Source of the DNA: Byssochlamys sp. IMV 00236
Lineage: Eukaryota > Ascomycota > Eurotiomycetes > Eurotiales > Thermoascaceae
Direction: 5' to 3'
NCBI GenBank assembly: GCA_001931875.2
Contig: MSJH02000397.1
Coordinates: forward strand, 1 to 22,161
DNA: 22,161 bases
How positions within the stretch are numbered: position 1 is the stretch's first letter; every line of letters starts with the position of its first letter. A model generated the notes under the pieces. It saw only the letters and a list, made by a program, of their open reading frames with translations. It searched no databases and had not been told where the DNA came from. A program made the position numbers and the translations under genes. Below are positions 10,536-19,490 of this stretch, piece by piece.

Positions 10536-11095
10536 GATTTAAAGGGAGGGTAAACATCTGAATGCCATTCCCCCAGCTGGCCATTCAAATAAAAGAACGT
10601 AACACGAACGGTTATTTGACTCTTCCCATTCAGCCTCAAAATGAAATGGCTGGCCCTGTTTCAGTCTCTCTTTTTTTTAATAGCATAAACAAAGATGAAT
10701 GGATATGTCTACTGTATAAGTTTATAATTCAGTGTTGATCCCCATAATTTTTTGATCCAAGATCATTGTTTACAGATGAAGCAACACTGTAAGAATACTA
10801 AAAACACTATATTTTATATCATGATGACCAAAAAGAAGGGGATTTATGGATCAGACATAAATAGTAGTTACATAATAGTGATACAGTAGATACTATGGCT
10901 TGTAATAGTCAGAGTTCAAGACAACGCTATCAATGGGAAATAACGTATTGCTTAGAGTACGTTGGTTCAAAAAGACTGGATGCATTAAAAAGGAAATGAA
11001 GGACTGCTTTTTCACTACCAATCTTTTAAAAGCGCTGGATGGGCTCCTCTCATTTCCCTTTTCTTTCTTTTCTTTTCTTTTTATTGTGTTATTCC
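10536..11095. other. Intergenic interval IST1 to SAPS-like gene, with an IST1-like coding fragment
   Basis: About 560 bp, AT-rich, with no complete gene recognised. It contains the IST1 C-terminal peptide copy (10970-10999, described separately). A CT-rich tract (roughly 11044-11082) is the presumed 5' leader of the SAPS-like gene. Confidence 0.5.
10895..10999 (+). pseudogene. Short ORF or alternative last exon ending in the IST1 C-terminal peptide
   Basis: A 34-codon ORF (ATG at 10895) ends in KRLDALKRK-stop, identical to the last nine residues and stop position of IST1 (codons 10506-10535). The codons differ at five positions, all synonymous (AGG/AGA, TTG/CTG, AAG/AAA and two changes in CGA/AGG), and TAA becomes TGA. 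Upstream residues (YCLEYVGS) do not match. An AG at 10956-10957 would give a phase-0 acceptor compatible with the end of IST1 exon 4, but the intron would be 627 nt, about ten times the local norm. It is either an alternative terminal exon or a relic of a duplicated IST1. Confidence 0.4.
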
Positions 11096-13439
11096 ATGGA
11101 CACGTCAAATAGCCTCGATAATGAAGTGCTAACAACGTCACTTATTCCTGAAGCAAATGATGTCGAAATGAAGGAGACAACTGAAGAAACAGTAGAAGTA
11201 GAGAGAACAGCAGACTATAAAGCAACGTCAATTGCGTTGATTGAAAAATTACTTCAGTTTTCATCGCCTAGACTTGATGCAAAGATTGTAAATGTATTAT
11301 TTCTTGAAGGTATTTATATGAATACAAATCATAATGAAAGCGTCTATAACTGTTTATGATCTTAAAGGCATGATGGATATTTGCATGACACATATTACAA
11401 GGCTTGATTTGACAAAGGAATTGATTGATTTGTCAAAATGTACTCTTGAGGATAAATTGAGACACGCCACCCATGAAAGAGATATAAAGGATATTGAAGC
11501 ATTAAAAAGATCGTATCATGCTATGGAACTATTATCTGGTACAACGGCCAATCATTTATGGGTCCAAAACTCTAAATTTTATACAATTGGTAAAATACTT
11601 GGCTTAGAAGAAGGAACTTTTTATTTATTCTTTCTTATTAGTGAATCATCTCTTTAATGTCTTTTTACCAAACTCAAATGGAAACTTCAATCACTTCTTT
11701 AGGATATTTCAACATTTGGTAAGAAGATACCCTTGTGATATGCTTGAATTTGTTATCTTGCGTGATAATGCTGCTATTCTCTTTCACTATATGCTGCCTT
11801 ATATAACAGAAAGTCCAATCATGGATTCTATTCTTGGTTTGATCTTTGTGAGAGATATTAACCCAGAAACAAGAGGACAAAGAGAAAGATGTCATACTAG
11901 ATTACAAGAACTACAGTTTTTAGAATGGATATTTCAAGCCATGCAAATGACTGGTAAAACTCTAGTTTACTCCATGTTTAAAATACAAACACTACTTTAT
12001 AGAATATCCAAAGTTTGTAGAGGCATCGCAGGAATTCTTTGCACGTATTATCGAAGAGTCATCTCAAGTTGAAAATGGGGATATCCTATTTAAATCTTTA
12101 AATAGAGACATGATCCAAATGCTCGTAAAACGAATTCATAATAGTCCACCCTCCAAGATACGTAAACAGATGATACAGATTGTAAAATTACTAGTAAAAA
12201 GGTAAGGGAAAAGAAGAGTATAAGAAAATCATCTCATGTGTATATAAAAAGTGGAATGCTGAATACCAGAGCATCATCTACGCCTGTTCAGGGACCACTT
12301 TACTTTGTCTCTGTCAAATCACAAGAGTTACTCGCCGAATATTTATCCGAATTTTCTTCTTTGATTGCAAAGGATCGTGGAGAGAACTGCGATACAAAAC
12401 AGTATGTGACACATATTATGGATAATGAGGATATTAACTAGACTGTAGATACCCTTTGACTACCTCTGATATTGATTTATTAGAAATTGTATATCAAATA
12501 TTATATAACATAAACGAAAAACCACAGATGCTGGCGTCTATTCATGTCGATTTTTGGAATATTCTTGTCAACTCGTTCTTTGAGAAATCGTAAGTTGGGG
12601 TTATGATATAGTTACAAGGCTAATAATAACAATTCCTACACAGATCAAGCAATATCTATCATACGCTGTTTTATAGAATTTTCTGTTTAATTTTATCCAT
12701 TAACGATGAACACACGTTGAAGGCTGTTATAGAAAAACCTTGTTTAATAGTAAGGCTTATTGATGAATATCAAGACAAATCAAAGGAGACAGGTAACATA
12801 ATAAACGCGTTATATTATTTATTATTCTAATACTTAAAAGATACGCGAGGTTATATCTTGCTAATGTTAAATCATCTACGGCTCATGGCTGACTCTCAGC
12901 AATCAAAATTTATTACCCGTACAGTAGCATCTCATGCTGGTCTTCGGGAGTTTTTACCTACATTAAGGAATGATACCCTTACTCAGCTTCAACACATTTA
13001 TACTTGGAAACTGGATGCATGTCCTCGACCTCCAGCTCATATCGGTCCAAGCCCTCCTATCCAAGTAACTCATTTTTCTCCTTATGCAGGTACCATACCC
13101 TTGATGTCCAACATGGCTGACTCAGGACAAGATGGAATTGACCTTGGTAGTGATTGTGAGTTTAATTTATCTTTTTTAATTTTTGAGTTACTTACTTTTG
13201 ATCTTAAAGTTGCATACAGTTTAGGATTTAGTGATGCCGTAGAGAGAGAAGAGGGGTTTGAGACTCCTGGTTATCTATCTCGTAGAAACTCAGATCAATC
13301 ATTATCATCTACACAAAGTGAATCTGGACAACCGATAGCAGACATTGTATTTGAGAGTCTGACACCAGAAGAGCCGACACCAACACCTTCTGTTTCTAAA
13401 AAGAAGAAGAAAAAGAAGAGAAGCAAAAAGCATAAATAA
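11096..13439 (+). CDS. SAPS-family (SIT4/PP6 phosphatase-associated) protein, divergent
   Basis: SAPS proteins are regulatory partners of Sit4/PP6 phosphatases. Exons are 11096-11309, 11368-11589, 11642-11953, 12003-12201, 12270-12401, 12449-12589, 12644-12792, 12841-13155 and 13210-13439. The eight introns are 58, 52, 49, 68, 47, 54, 48 and 54 nt; all frames join, giving 637 aa. Family-like blocks are IEALKRSYHAMELLSG (compare RRSYVATEILS), YITESPIMDSILGLI (compare HIGTSAIMDLLLKLI), a helical-repeat body, and FAYSLGFSDAV near the C-terminus (compare FAYQMGFND). It ends in a Lys-rich tail (KKKKKKKRSKKHK), possibly a nuclear signal. The usual N-terminal FWRFG-type block is not seen; instead there is an acidic leader. 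The ATG at 11096 was chosen because it follows the CT-rich leader. Exon structure is well supported; family assignment is from memory of motifs. Confidence 0.7.
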
Positions 13440-13538
13440 AGAAATCTACAGCTGAGATTAAATTGTTTGTGTATGTTTTTTTTTTAACACAATAAAAAAA
13501 TTGTTTTCCTCTCTTTTTTCCCTTTCAACAATTAAACA
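13440..13538 (+). promoter_or_regulatory. Short intergenic promoter/terminator between SAPS-like gene and NOT4
   Basis: Just 99 bp must hold the 3' end of the SAPS-like gene and the promoter of NOT4. It contains AATAAAA near 13490 and a CT-rich tract (CCTCTCTTTTTTCCC) shortly before the ATG at 13539. Confidence 0.4.
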
Positions 13539-15410
13539 ATGTACAGTTCTGATGAAGAAGAACTCGAGTGTCCTCTCTGTATGGAGGAATTAGATATTGC
13601 CGATAGAAATTTTAGACCTTGCCCATGTGGTTATAAGGTAGACATTTTTTCTCATTAGACAACAACAACAAAAAAAAAAAAAACTAAAGCAGCAAAAAGA
13701 TTTGTAGATTCTGCTGGCACCATATTAGAGAAAATCTTAATGGAAGATGTCCTGCATGGTATGTTTTATTAGAATGTAGCCGAATGATGTCTAATGTTTT
13801 TCCTCTTTCTTTTTTTAAAAAGTCGAAGAGAATATTCAGAACAAATTGCAGAATTTGAGCCCATTAGCGCTGATGAGTAAGCTATTTTTTTGTTTGTTGC
13901 AAATGTTGATACTCACTATTATCTAGAATTCAACGAATTAGAAGAGAAAAGAAAGAAAAGGAACGTCAACAAAAGGATATGGAAGTTGCCAATCGTCGAC
14001 ACTTGGCTAATATGAGGGTTGTCCAAAAGAACCTTGTCTATATTATTGGTCTTCATCCCAAATTAGCCACAGAAGAGATAATAAGATCAAACGACTATTT
14101 TGGACAGTTTGGTAAAATCGCAAAGATTGTAATCAACAAGAGACAGATTGCACCTACCTCACATGCCAATGGAGCAACATCTATGCAGCCAAGTGCTGCA
14201 GTTTATGTTACTTATGTTAGAAAAGAAGATGCAGCCAAAGCTATTCACGCAGTAGATGGCAGTGTTATGGCTGGTAGAATCTTGCGGTAAAATCATTAAA
14301 AGGAAAAGTATTTAACGTACTAATTCTATACATAGAGCATCTTATGGTACAACTAAATATTGTACTTATTATCTACGTAACATGACTTGTCCAAACCCAA
14401 ACTGTTTATACTTGCATGAGCCTGGAGAAGATGCAGATACGATATCAAAAGAAGAATTAGCCACTGGGTAAGTTGCCAAAATAAATAAACGCGTGAGAGA
14501 GAAAATAAACGTGTGTAATAGCAAACATCGAATGAGAGATCAAATGTCATATGATAACAACAATAATGATGACCACGACCATGACGATGAAGATGGGCAC
14601 AGATCATCACAATATAGTTCACCTTCTATCTCTAGCTCTGATTTCCCTCCTGTGTCTTCTACAGTCAAGAGAGCTACTACTTCTACTACTGTTGCCGGTG
14701 ATGAGGAGCGTTCAGCACTCCCCGCTACAGCCTCATGGGGAAAAACAAGCACACCAGGTACACCGACGATTAAGAGCAGTGGCCTACCTGATCGTACTTT
14801 GACTCCTGATGCATTTGGACCACCTTTATCAGTTGCTGTTGCTCAACAGCAACAACAGCAACAAAAGCAGCAAGTATCTCCTACTGTCTTGAAACGTAAA
14901 TTAGAAAAGAAAAAGCGCAAGGAATTGCTTCAAAAGCAACGAAAGGAAGAAGAAGAAAAGGAGCAACAACAACAACAACAGCAACAACAAAGCCAATCAT
15001 CTTCATCATCAGAGGATCAAGAACAACAAGTTCAAGAAGAAGAAGAAGACAAGAGTTATTATCCCTTTGATGGTCTTGTTCAATTTGTTCTTGGACATGC
15101 TTTTGAAGAGGTTTGTTTACCGAGATTGACAAAAGAGGATGAAGAGGAACCTGTTGGAGTATCTGGTCTGCATGAATCTTCATCAGATGATGATAATAGC
15201 AACAACACACCAACCACACCACCTTTAAGCTTAGAACAACTCACCATAAGTGAAGACATGTCACCACTCGAATTCTTCACTCAATCTATTCCTACACCCA
15301 AATACACAGGTACATTCAACCCATTTTCTCATCAAATTCTGAGAAGTAATACGGCTATATTTGACTCGCCTGTGCGCAAACATTCACGATTTGGGTTTGC
15401 TCAATTTTAA
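13539..15410 (+). CDS. NOT4: CCR4-NOT E3 ubiquitin ligase subunit NOT4 (CNOT4)
   Basis: RING ubiquitin ligase attached to the CCR4-NOT deadenylase, acting in mRNA decay and co-translational quality control. Exons are 13539-13637, 13700-13758, 13823-13876, 13927-14286, 14336-14467 and 14522-15410; introns are 62, 64, 50, 49 and 54 nt; product 530 aa. A C4C4 RING uses C11, C14, C28, C30, C35, C38, C50 and C53 (CPLCMEELD, CPCGYKICRFCW, CPAC), the form typical of NOT4. A charged helix (71-100) leads to an RRM (about 105-195, NLVYIIGL and AVYVTYVRKEDA), then a CCCH finger at C200, C209, C214 and H218. The C-terminal half is low-complexity (Ser/Thr/Pro, Gln tracts from CAA/CAG repeats, Glu/Lys-rich) and ends HSRFGFAQF. 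It is the only gene here with long Gln tracts. Confidence 0.95.
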
Positions 15411-15475
15411 TTTTTTTGTTTTCTTTTCTATATTTCTTTTTTTTTTTTTTCTTTACACAAAAAATAATAAAAACT
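15411..15475 (+). promoter_or_regulatory. 65-bp gap between NOT4 and VPS68
   Basis: Very short tandem gap that must hold the NOT4 3' end and the VPS68 promoter/leader. It is dominated by a T/C run (TTTCTTTTTTTTTTTTTTC region), then AATAATAAAA just before the ATG at 15476. No TATA box upstream of the pyrimidine run is visible, so the VPS68 promoter may reach into the NOT4 coding end. Confidence 0.4.
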
Positions 15476-16256
15476 ATGGATAACAACAATAGTGTTTTCA
15501 TTTGTAGTTGTTGTTCTTTTGGTGATAAAGGAAGGCGTATTGCAGTTTATATTGCCAGCTTCTTGGTAAATTTTTTATATGTACATGATATACGCGCGCC
15601 ATATTGACCATTCAGCAGTTTGCACTCGGCTGGTGGATATTTATTGATGGACTAACACTGTTATGGAGCTTGCCTGACAGAAAAGTAGCACCAGGTATAG
15701 AAGACTGGATACCCGGTATAATTGCAACATTAGGAATGATCATGTATTAAATTCGCTCTTGGAAACATGTCACTTTTTGTCTCTAACAACTATTTTTTAT
15801 AGTGTAAATTTGATTGATAAAGAAACACTTCGAGGCGATGGATATGATGAGCATATGGCTTGGAGAGCAAGGTTATTTTTATTTCTGGTACATATAAAAA
15901 GATGAAGAAATAATGTGTATATCTATTCATTATCTTTTTCTTTAAAGGGATTTGCATTGATGGCAGGTGGTATATCTGGTTCAGTGGTAAACAGAGAGGA
16001 GATTTACAAGTGTATACACACATTAATATGTATATTCAAAGGCTGTTCTAGTGACAAAATACATTTACAAGGAAGGCTTAGATATACCCAATATGTATTT
16101 AGGAATAACAGATGTCGTTCAATGTGTATTGATTATGATAAGGTAAAAGTTAAAAAAAAGGGGGATAGACATGTATATTAAACCATTAAAAATAGTACTG
16201 CTGTCTTATGGATTGCTCAAAACACAATGGAAACAGGATACCATGTTATAATGTAA
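15476..16256 (+). CDS. VPS68: VPS68 / TMEM50 family endosomal membrane protein
   Basis: Small four-pass membrane protein. In yeast, Vps68 works with Vps55 in endosome-to-vacuole sorting and is linked to ESCRT-III. Exons are 15476-15565, 15619-15743, 15803-15887, 15948-15986, 16042-16142 and 16196-16256; introns are 53, 59, 60, 55 and 53 nt; product 166 aa (yeast about 184). Family marks are FALGWWIFIDGLTLLWSLP, the loop PGIEDWIPGIIATLGMI, VNLIDKETL, ARLFLFLGFALMAGGISGSV, LDIPNMYLGITDVVQ and a final hydrophobic helix with TAVLWIAQN. Exon 4 is a 39-nt microexon. The gene converges on tryptophan synthase, with 91 bp between stops. Confidence 0.92.
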
Positions 16257-16347
16257 TGTATTGTTTATTACAATAATAAACATAAATATTTATATATAAA
16301 TGTGTGTGAAGCTATGATACAAGAAGAACAGAGATTATATAGTGAAA
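16257..16347. terminator. Shared 3' region of convergent VPS68 and tryptophan synthase genes
   Basis: The 91-bp AT-rich gap contains AATAATAAACATAAATA near 16271-16290, which can serve as polyadenylation signal for the plus-strand gene. The two transcripts very probably overlap at their 3' ends. Confidence 0.4.
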
Positions 16348-18623
16348 TTAAAAGCGTAGGTCCCAACCGATCTTGGGTCCCAACTTGGGCAACACTTCAA
16401 CGACTGTATGCATATCCTTATCACCTCTACCAGAAAGACAGACAACAATATCCTTATCCTTGGGGAGTTCTTTAGCTAATTCAATAGCAGCATAGATAGC
16501 ATGAGAAGATTCCAAAGCAGGAATGATACCTTCCAATTGAGTCAATTTTCTGAATCCAATCAAGCATTGAGCATCATCAGCTACACGATATTCGGCTCTA
16601 CCACTGTCCTTCAGATAAGCATGTTCAGGACCAACACCAGGATAGTCCAGGCCGGCACTGACAGAGTGTGTTTCAATAATTTGTCCCTTGGTATCTTGTA
16701 AGAGGTAGGTACGAGTGCCATGAAGGACACCAGGTGTACCCTTGGATAATGTAGCAGAGTGCTTTTCAGTGTGAACACCATCACCACCAGCTTCAACACC
16801 AATAATACGAACAGATGTGTCTTCTACAAAAGGATGGAACATACCAATAGCATTAGAACCACCACCGACACAAGCAACAACAGCATCAGGCAATTTGCCT
16901 GCCTTCTCAAGCATTTGTCGCTTTGTTTCTCTGCCGATCACCGATTGGAATTCACGAACGACCATAGGGAAAGGATGAGGACCAATAGCTGAGCCAACAA
17001 GGTAGTGTGTATTAGATACATTAGCCACCCAATCACGCATAGCTTCGTTAATTGCATCCTTTAATGTTCTAGAGCCATCTTTGACGGGAACGACAGTAGC
17101 ACCGAGCATTCTCATACGGAATACATTCAATGCTTGACGACGACAATCTTCTTCACCCATATAGACTACACATTCCAAACCAAACTTGGCACATACGGTG
17201 GCAGTTGCTACACCGTGTTGACCAGCTCCTGTTTCAGCAATGATACGTGTCTTACCCAAACGCTTGGCTAAGAGAATTTGACCAACAGCATTATTGATCT
17301 TGTGAGATCCAGTATGGTTCAAGTCCTCACGCTTTAGCCAGATACGGGCACCACCGACTTCTTCTGTTAAACGGCTAGCGAGCTGAAGTTGAGAAGGACG
17401 AGAGATATAGTCATAGTAGGATTCGAATTCTTGTCTGAACGAAGGATCGTTCATGGCATCGACGAAACAGGACTCGAATTGAGTAAGACAATCAACGAGG
17501 GCCTCAGGAACATAAGCACCACCAAAGTTACCAAAACGAGTGGCTAATTGGTAAAAGTTCTTGATATCATCAGGCGAGAAGGGTCCACGACCAGCAGCAT
17601 CATTAACTTCAATATCTGCTTGATTTGCTTCACTAGCAGCGTAGGTTTCAATAGAGTGTTTGCGTCCACAGACTTCAGCAGCGTACTGTTGAATAACCTC
17701 GGGTACCTTTTGGTTTTTCTCAAGAGCTTCTTTTGTGACAGTGATCAGACGTGAACCGATAACGACACCTTCGGCATGAGTGCCTACTTCAACGAAATGC
17801 TCTCGAGTCGACACACCAAAACCAACGGCTAATGGGACTGAAGTATATTTCTTAATACGAGCAATGATGGCTGGTAATTCGGCATTGATCGAATCTCGGG
17901 ATCCAGTGACACCCATACGAGAGACAACATAGATGAATGAATCTGCAAGCTTGGACAAAAGCTCGATACGTTGCTCGGTAGTGGATGGTGCGATCAATGG
18001 AACATAAGAGAGTCCGTGCTTGTAACAGATGCCACGGAAGTTGTGGGATTCTTCAGGTGGTAAATCAACCAAGATGTATCCGTTCACACCAGCCTCTTTA
18101 CAGTCCTGTACCATCTTTTCTTCACCATAAGCAAGGACAGGATTGTAGTAACCCATAAAGACAATAGGTACCTTTAGACCTTTTGCACGAGCATCACGTA
18201 CCATTTGAAGACACATGGGAATATCTGTACTGTGTTTGAGTGATTGCTAATGTTCATGTGTGTAAGCTTTGAGATTAGAGCATTCAGATTATAAACTTAC
18301 AGTGCTTGCATATTGAATGGTAGGTCCATCGGCAATAGGATCAGTGAAAGGAATACCTATTACACAAGCATTTACTCTTTCATTCTCTCCTTTTCTTTCT
18401 CTCTCTCTCTATCCTTACCTAATTCAATAACATCTGCACCACCTCTTTCCAAAGCCAATAAGTTTTCTACGGTAACTTCAGGTGAAGGATACCCAGCAGT
18501 AATAAAGGTAACAAAAGCAGGGCGATCTATAATGGAATAAGACACAATTCTAACGCAATGCTATCTACTGCTCATACTTTGTTCTTTAGCAGTTTTAAAC
18601 GCGTTACGAAGTCCAGCAGACAT
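16348..18623 (-). CDS. TRP5: Bifunctional tryptophan synthase (alpha-beta fusion)
   Basis: Cytosolic PLP enzyme catalysing the last two steps of tryptophan synthesis: indole-3-glycerol phosphate to indole, then indole plus serine to tryptophan. Exons on the minus strand are 18623-18578, 18526-18419, 18356-18301 and 18246-16348; introns are 51, 62 and 54 nt; product 702 aa, close to yeast Trp5. The alpha domain (1 to about 260) has the catalytic pair E50 (DVIELGIPF) and D61 (DPIADGPT), VFMGYYNP and [10 protein letters not shown]. The beta domain (about 290-702) starts [13 protein letters not shown], with PLP lysine K386 in [14 protein letters not shown], then [13 protein letters not shown], phosphate-binding [12 protein letters not shown] and [13 protein letters not shown]. 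All introns lie in the first 210 coding bases. Upstream TATA, CCAAT and TGACTCA motifs suggest general amino-acid control. Confidence 0.97.
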
Positions 18624-18672
18624 AATTCTATTTCTAAAAAGGTATAATCCTAAGCTATCAAAAAACTCAGAA

Positions 18673-18721
18673 TTTATAGAAGATAATCAAGATCGATTTG
18701 ATTGGCGGAGTGGATGAGTCA
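18673..18721 (-). promoter_or_regulatory. Tryptophan synthase promoter: GCN4-type site, CCAAT and TATA box
   Basis: Reading toward the gene on the minus strand: TGACTCA at 18721-18715 (exact Gcn4/CPC1 consensus), CCAAT at 18705-18701 and TATAAA at 18678-18673, then the ATG at 18623. Order and spacing are those of a typical fungal amino-acid biosynthesis promoter under cross-pathway control. Function is inferred. Confidence 0.65.
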
Positions 18722-18741
18722 GGATTAATAAATTCCTTAAG

Positions 18742-18787
18742 TCCTGAAGACCGAAAGATATATTACTAAATTCCTGTAGACCGATAG
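18742..18787 (+). repeat. Two near-identical 16-bp direct repeats, 30-bp period
   Basis: TCCTGAAGACCGAAAG (18742-18757) and TCCTGTAGACCGATAG (18772-18787) match at 14 of 16 positions. They lie 119-164 bp upstream of the tryptophan synthase ATG. The 30-bp spacing is about three helical turns, so bound proteins would face the same side. Confidence 0.5.
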
Positions 18788-19122
18788 AACAGCCAAAGAC
18801 GGAACTTAATCCCCGTATAAGATAATACTATCTATTGTCTATATGATTATCAAGATAAGCTTGTGAAATTCGTCTTGTATGTATGTTTATTAGCTTTAGA
18901 GATCATCAGCCTTATGTAAGTTAAGCTGCGGGTGAATCTGATTGGATGACCGATATTCATCGGCATAAATGCGCTATTGTGTTATGATGGGACAAAAAAA
19001 TGTGTTCACTTCAAAAAAAAAAAAGTTACCGTCAATCCCACATACCACATACTATTTGAAAGCAAAGATGCAGGTACATGTTTACTACTAATAGTTGTGG
19101 CGCTTTGGAAGAACATTTTGGC

Positions 19123-19130
19123 TGACGTCA
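19123..19130. promoter_or_regulatory. CRE/ATF-type palindrome TGACGTCA
   Basis: Exact 8-bp palindrome recognised by CREB/ATF-family bZIP proteins. It lies about 500 bp upstream of tryptophan synthase and about 190 bp upstream of the candidate small ORF at 19319. Which gene it would serve, if any, is unclear. Confidence 0.3.
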
Positions 19131-19318
19131 TGAATCAAAATAATAATAATACAAAGGAATACGATTCAAACAGTTATCTCGCTTTGAGACAGAGTATCTA
19201 CACAATCCACTCAGATCACTATAGAGTACATGGTTCCACAACAATTAAACTATTCTATTGGTAGATCAAAGTTGACAGCATGATACAAAGCAGCCTTCAG
19301 TGACTTTATAATCGTACC

Positions 19319-19486
19319 ATGAATCCTCTCATCAAGTCTGTTGATACATGGGCGGTACAGGCTAGTCTTCAGAATACGAAAGAAATTAGTTCAAGATACT
19401 TAACAATGGAAATCCGTGTATGTAAAATAATAAAATGTATGTTTTACTATAATAGCAATTATTTATTATTACAGCTGTCAGTATAG
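19319..19486 (+). CDS. Candidate 36-residue spliced small ORF, function unknown
   Basis: An ATG with favourable context (gtaccATG) opens a 33-codon exon (19319-19417, starting MNPLIKSVDTWAVQ) that ends at a strong donor GTATGT. A 57-nt AT-rich interval ends in TTATTACAG at 19474, and exon 2 adds three codons and TAG (19475-19486). The intron's size and splice sites match the real introns of this window, which is the main support. I recognise no family and see no signal peptide or membrane helix. The stop lies 4 bp from the stop of the convergent SPFH gene. It could be chance. Confidence 0.25.
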   Translation: MNPLIKSVDTWAVQASLQNTKEISSRYLTMEIRVCKIIKCMFYYNSNYLLLQLSV

Positions 19487-19490
19487 CAAA

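Larger units (their letters stand above)
18624..19318. other. Upstream interval of tryptophan synthase, no gene recognised
   Basis: Besides the proximal promoter motifs, this stretch holds a pair of 16-bp near-identical direct repeats (18742-18757 and 18772-18787), a second ATTGG (inverted CCAAT) at 18941-18945 and an exact CRE-type palindrome TGACGTCA at 19123-19130. A 95-codon ORF at 18977-19264 (plus) has biased composition (Lys and Asn runs) and no recognisable family; I do not treat it as a gene. Confidence 0.4.

Noticed and set aside
18977..19264. 95-codon ORF upstream of tryptophan synthase
   Set aside because: It contains runs of Lys and Asn from homopolymers and has no recognisable domain. 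I tried splicing it to the 19319 exon, and no phase-compatible junction of normal size was found.
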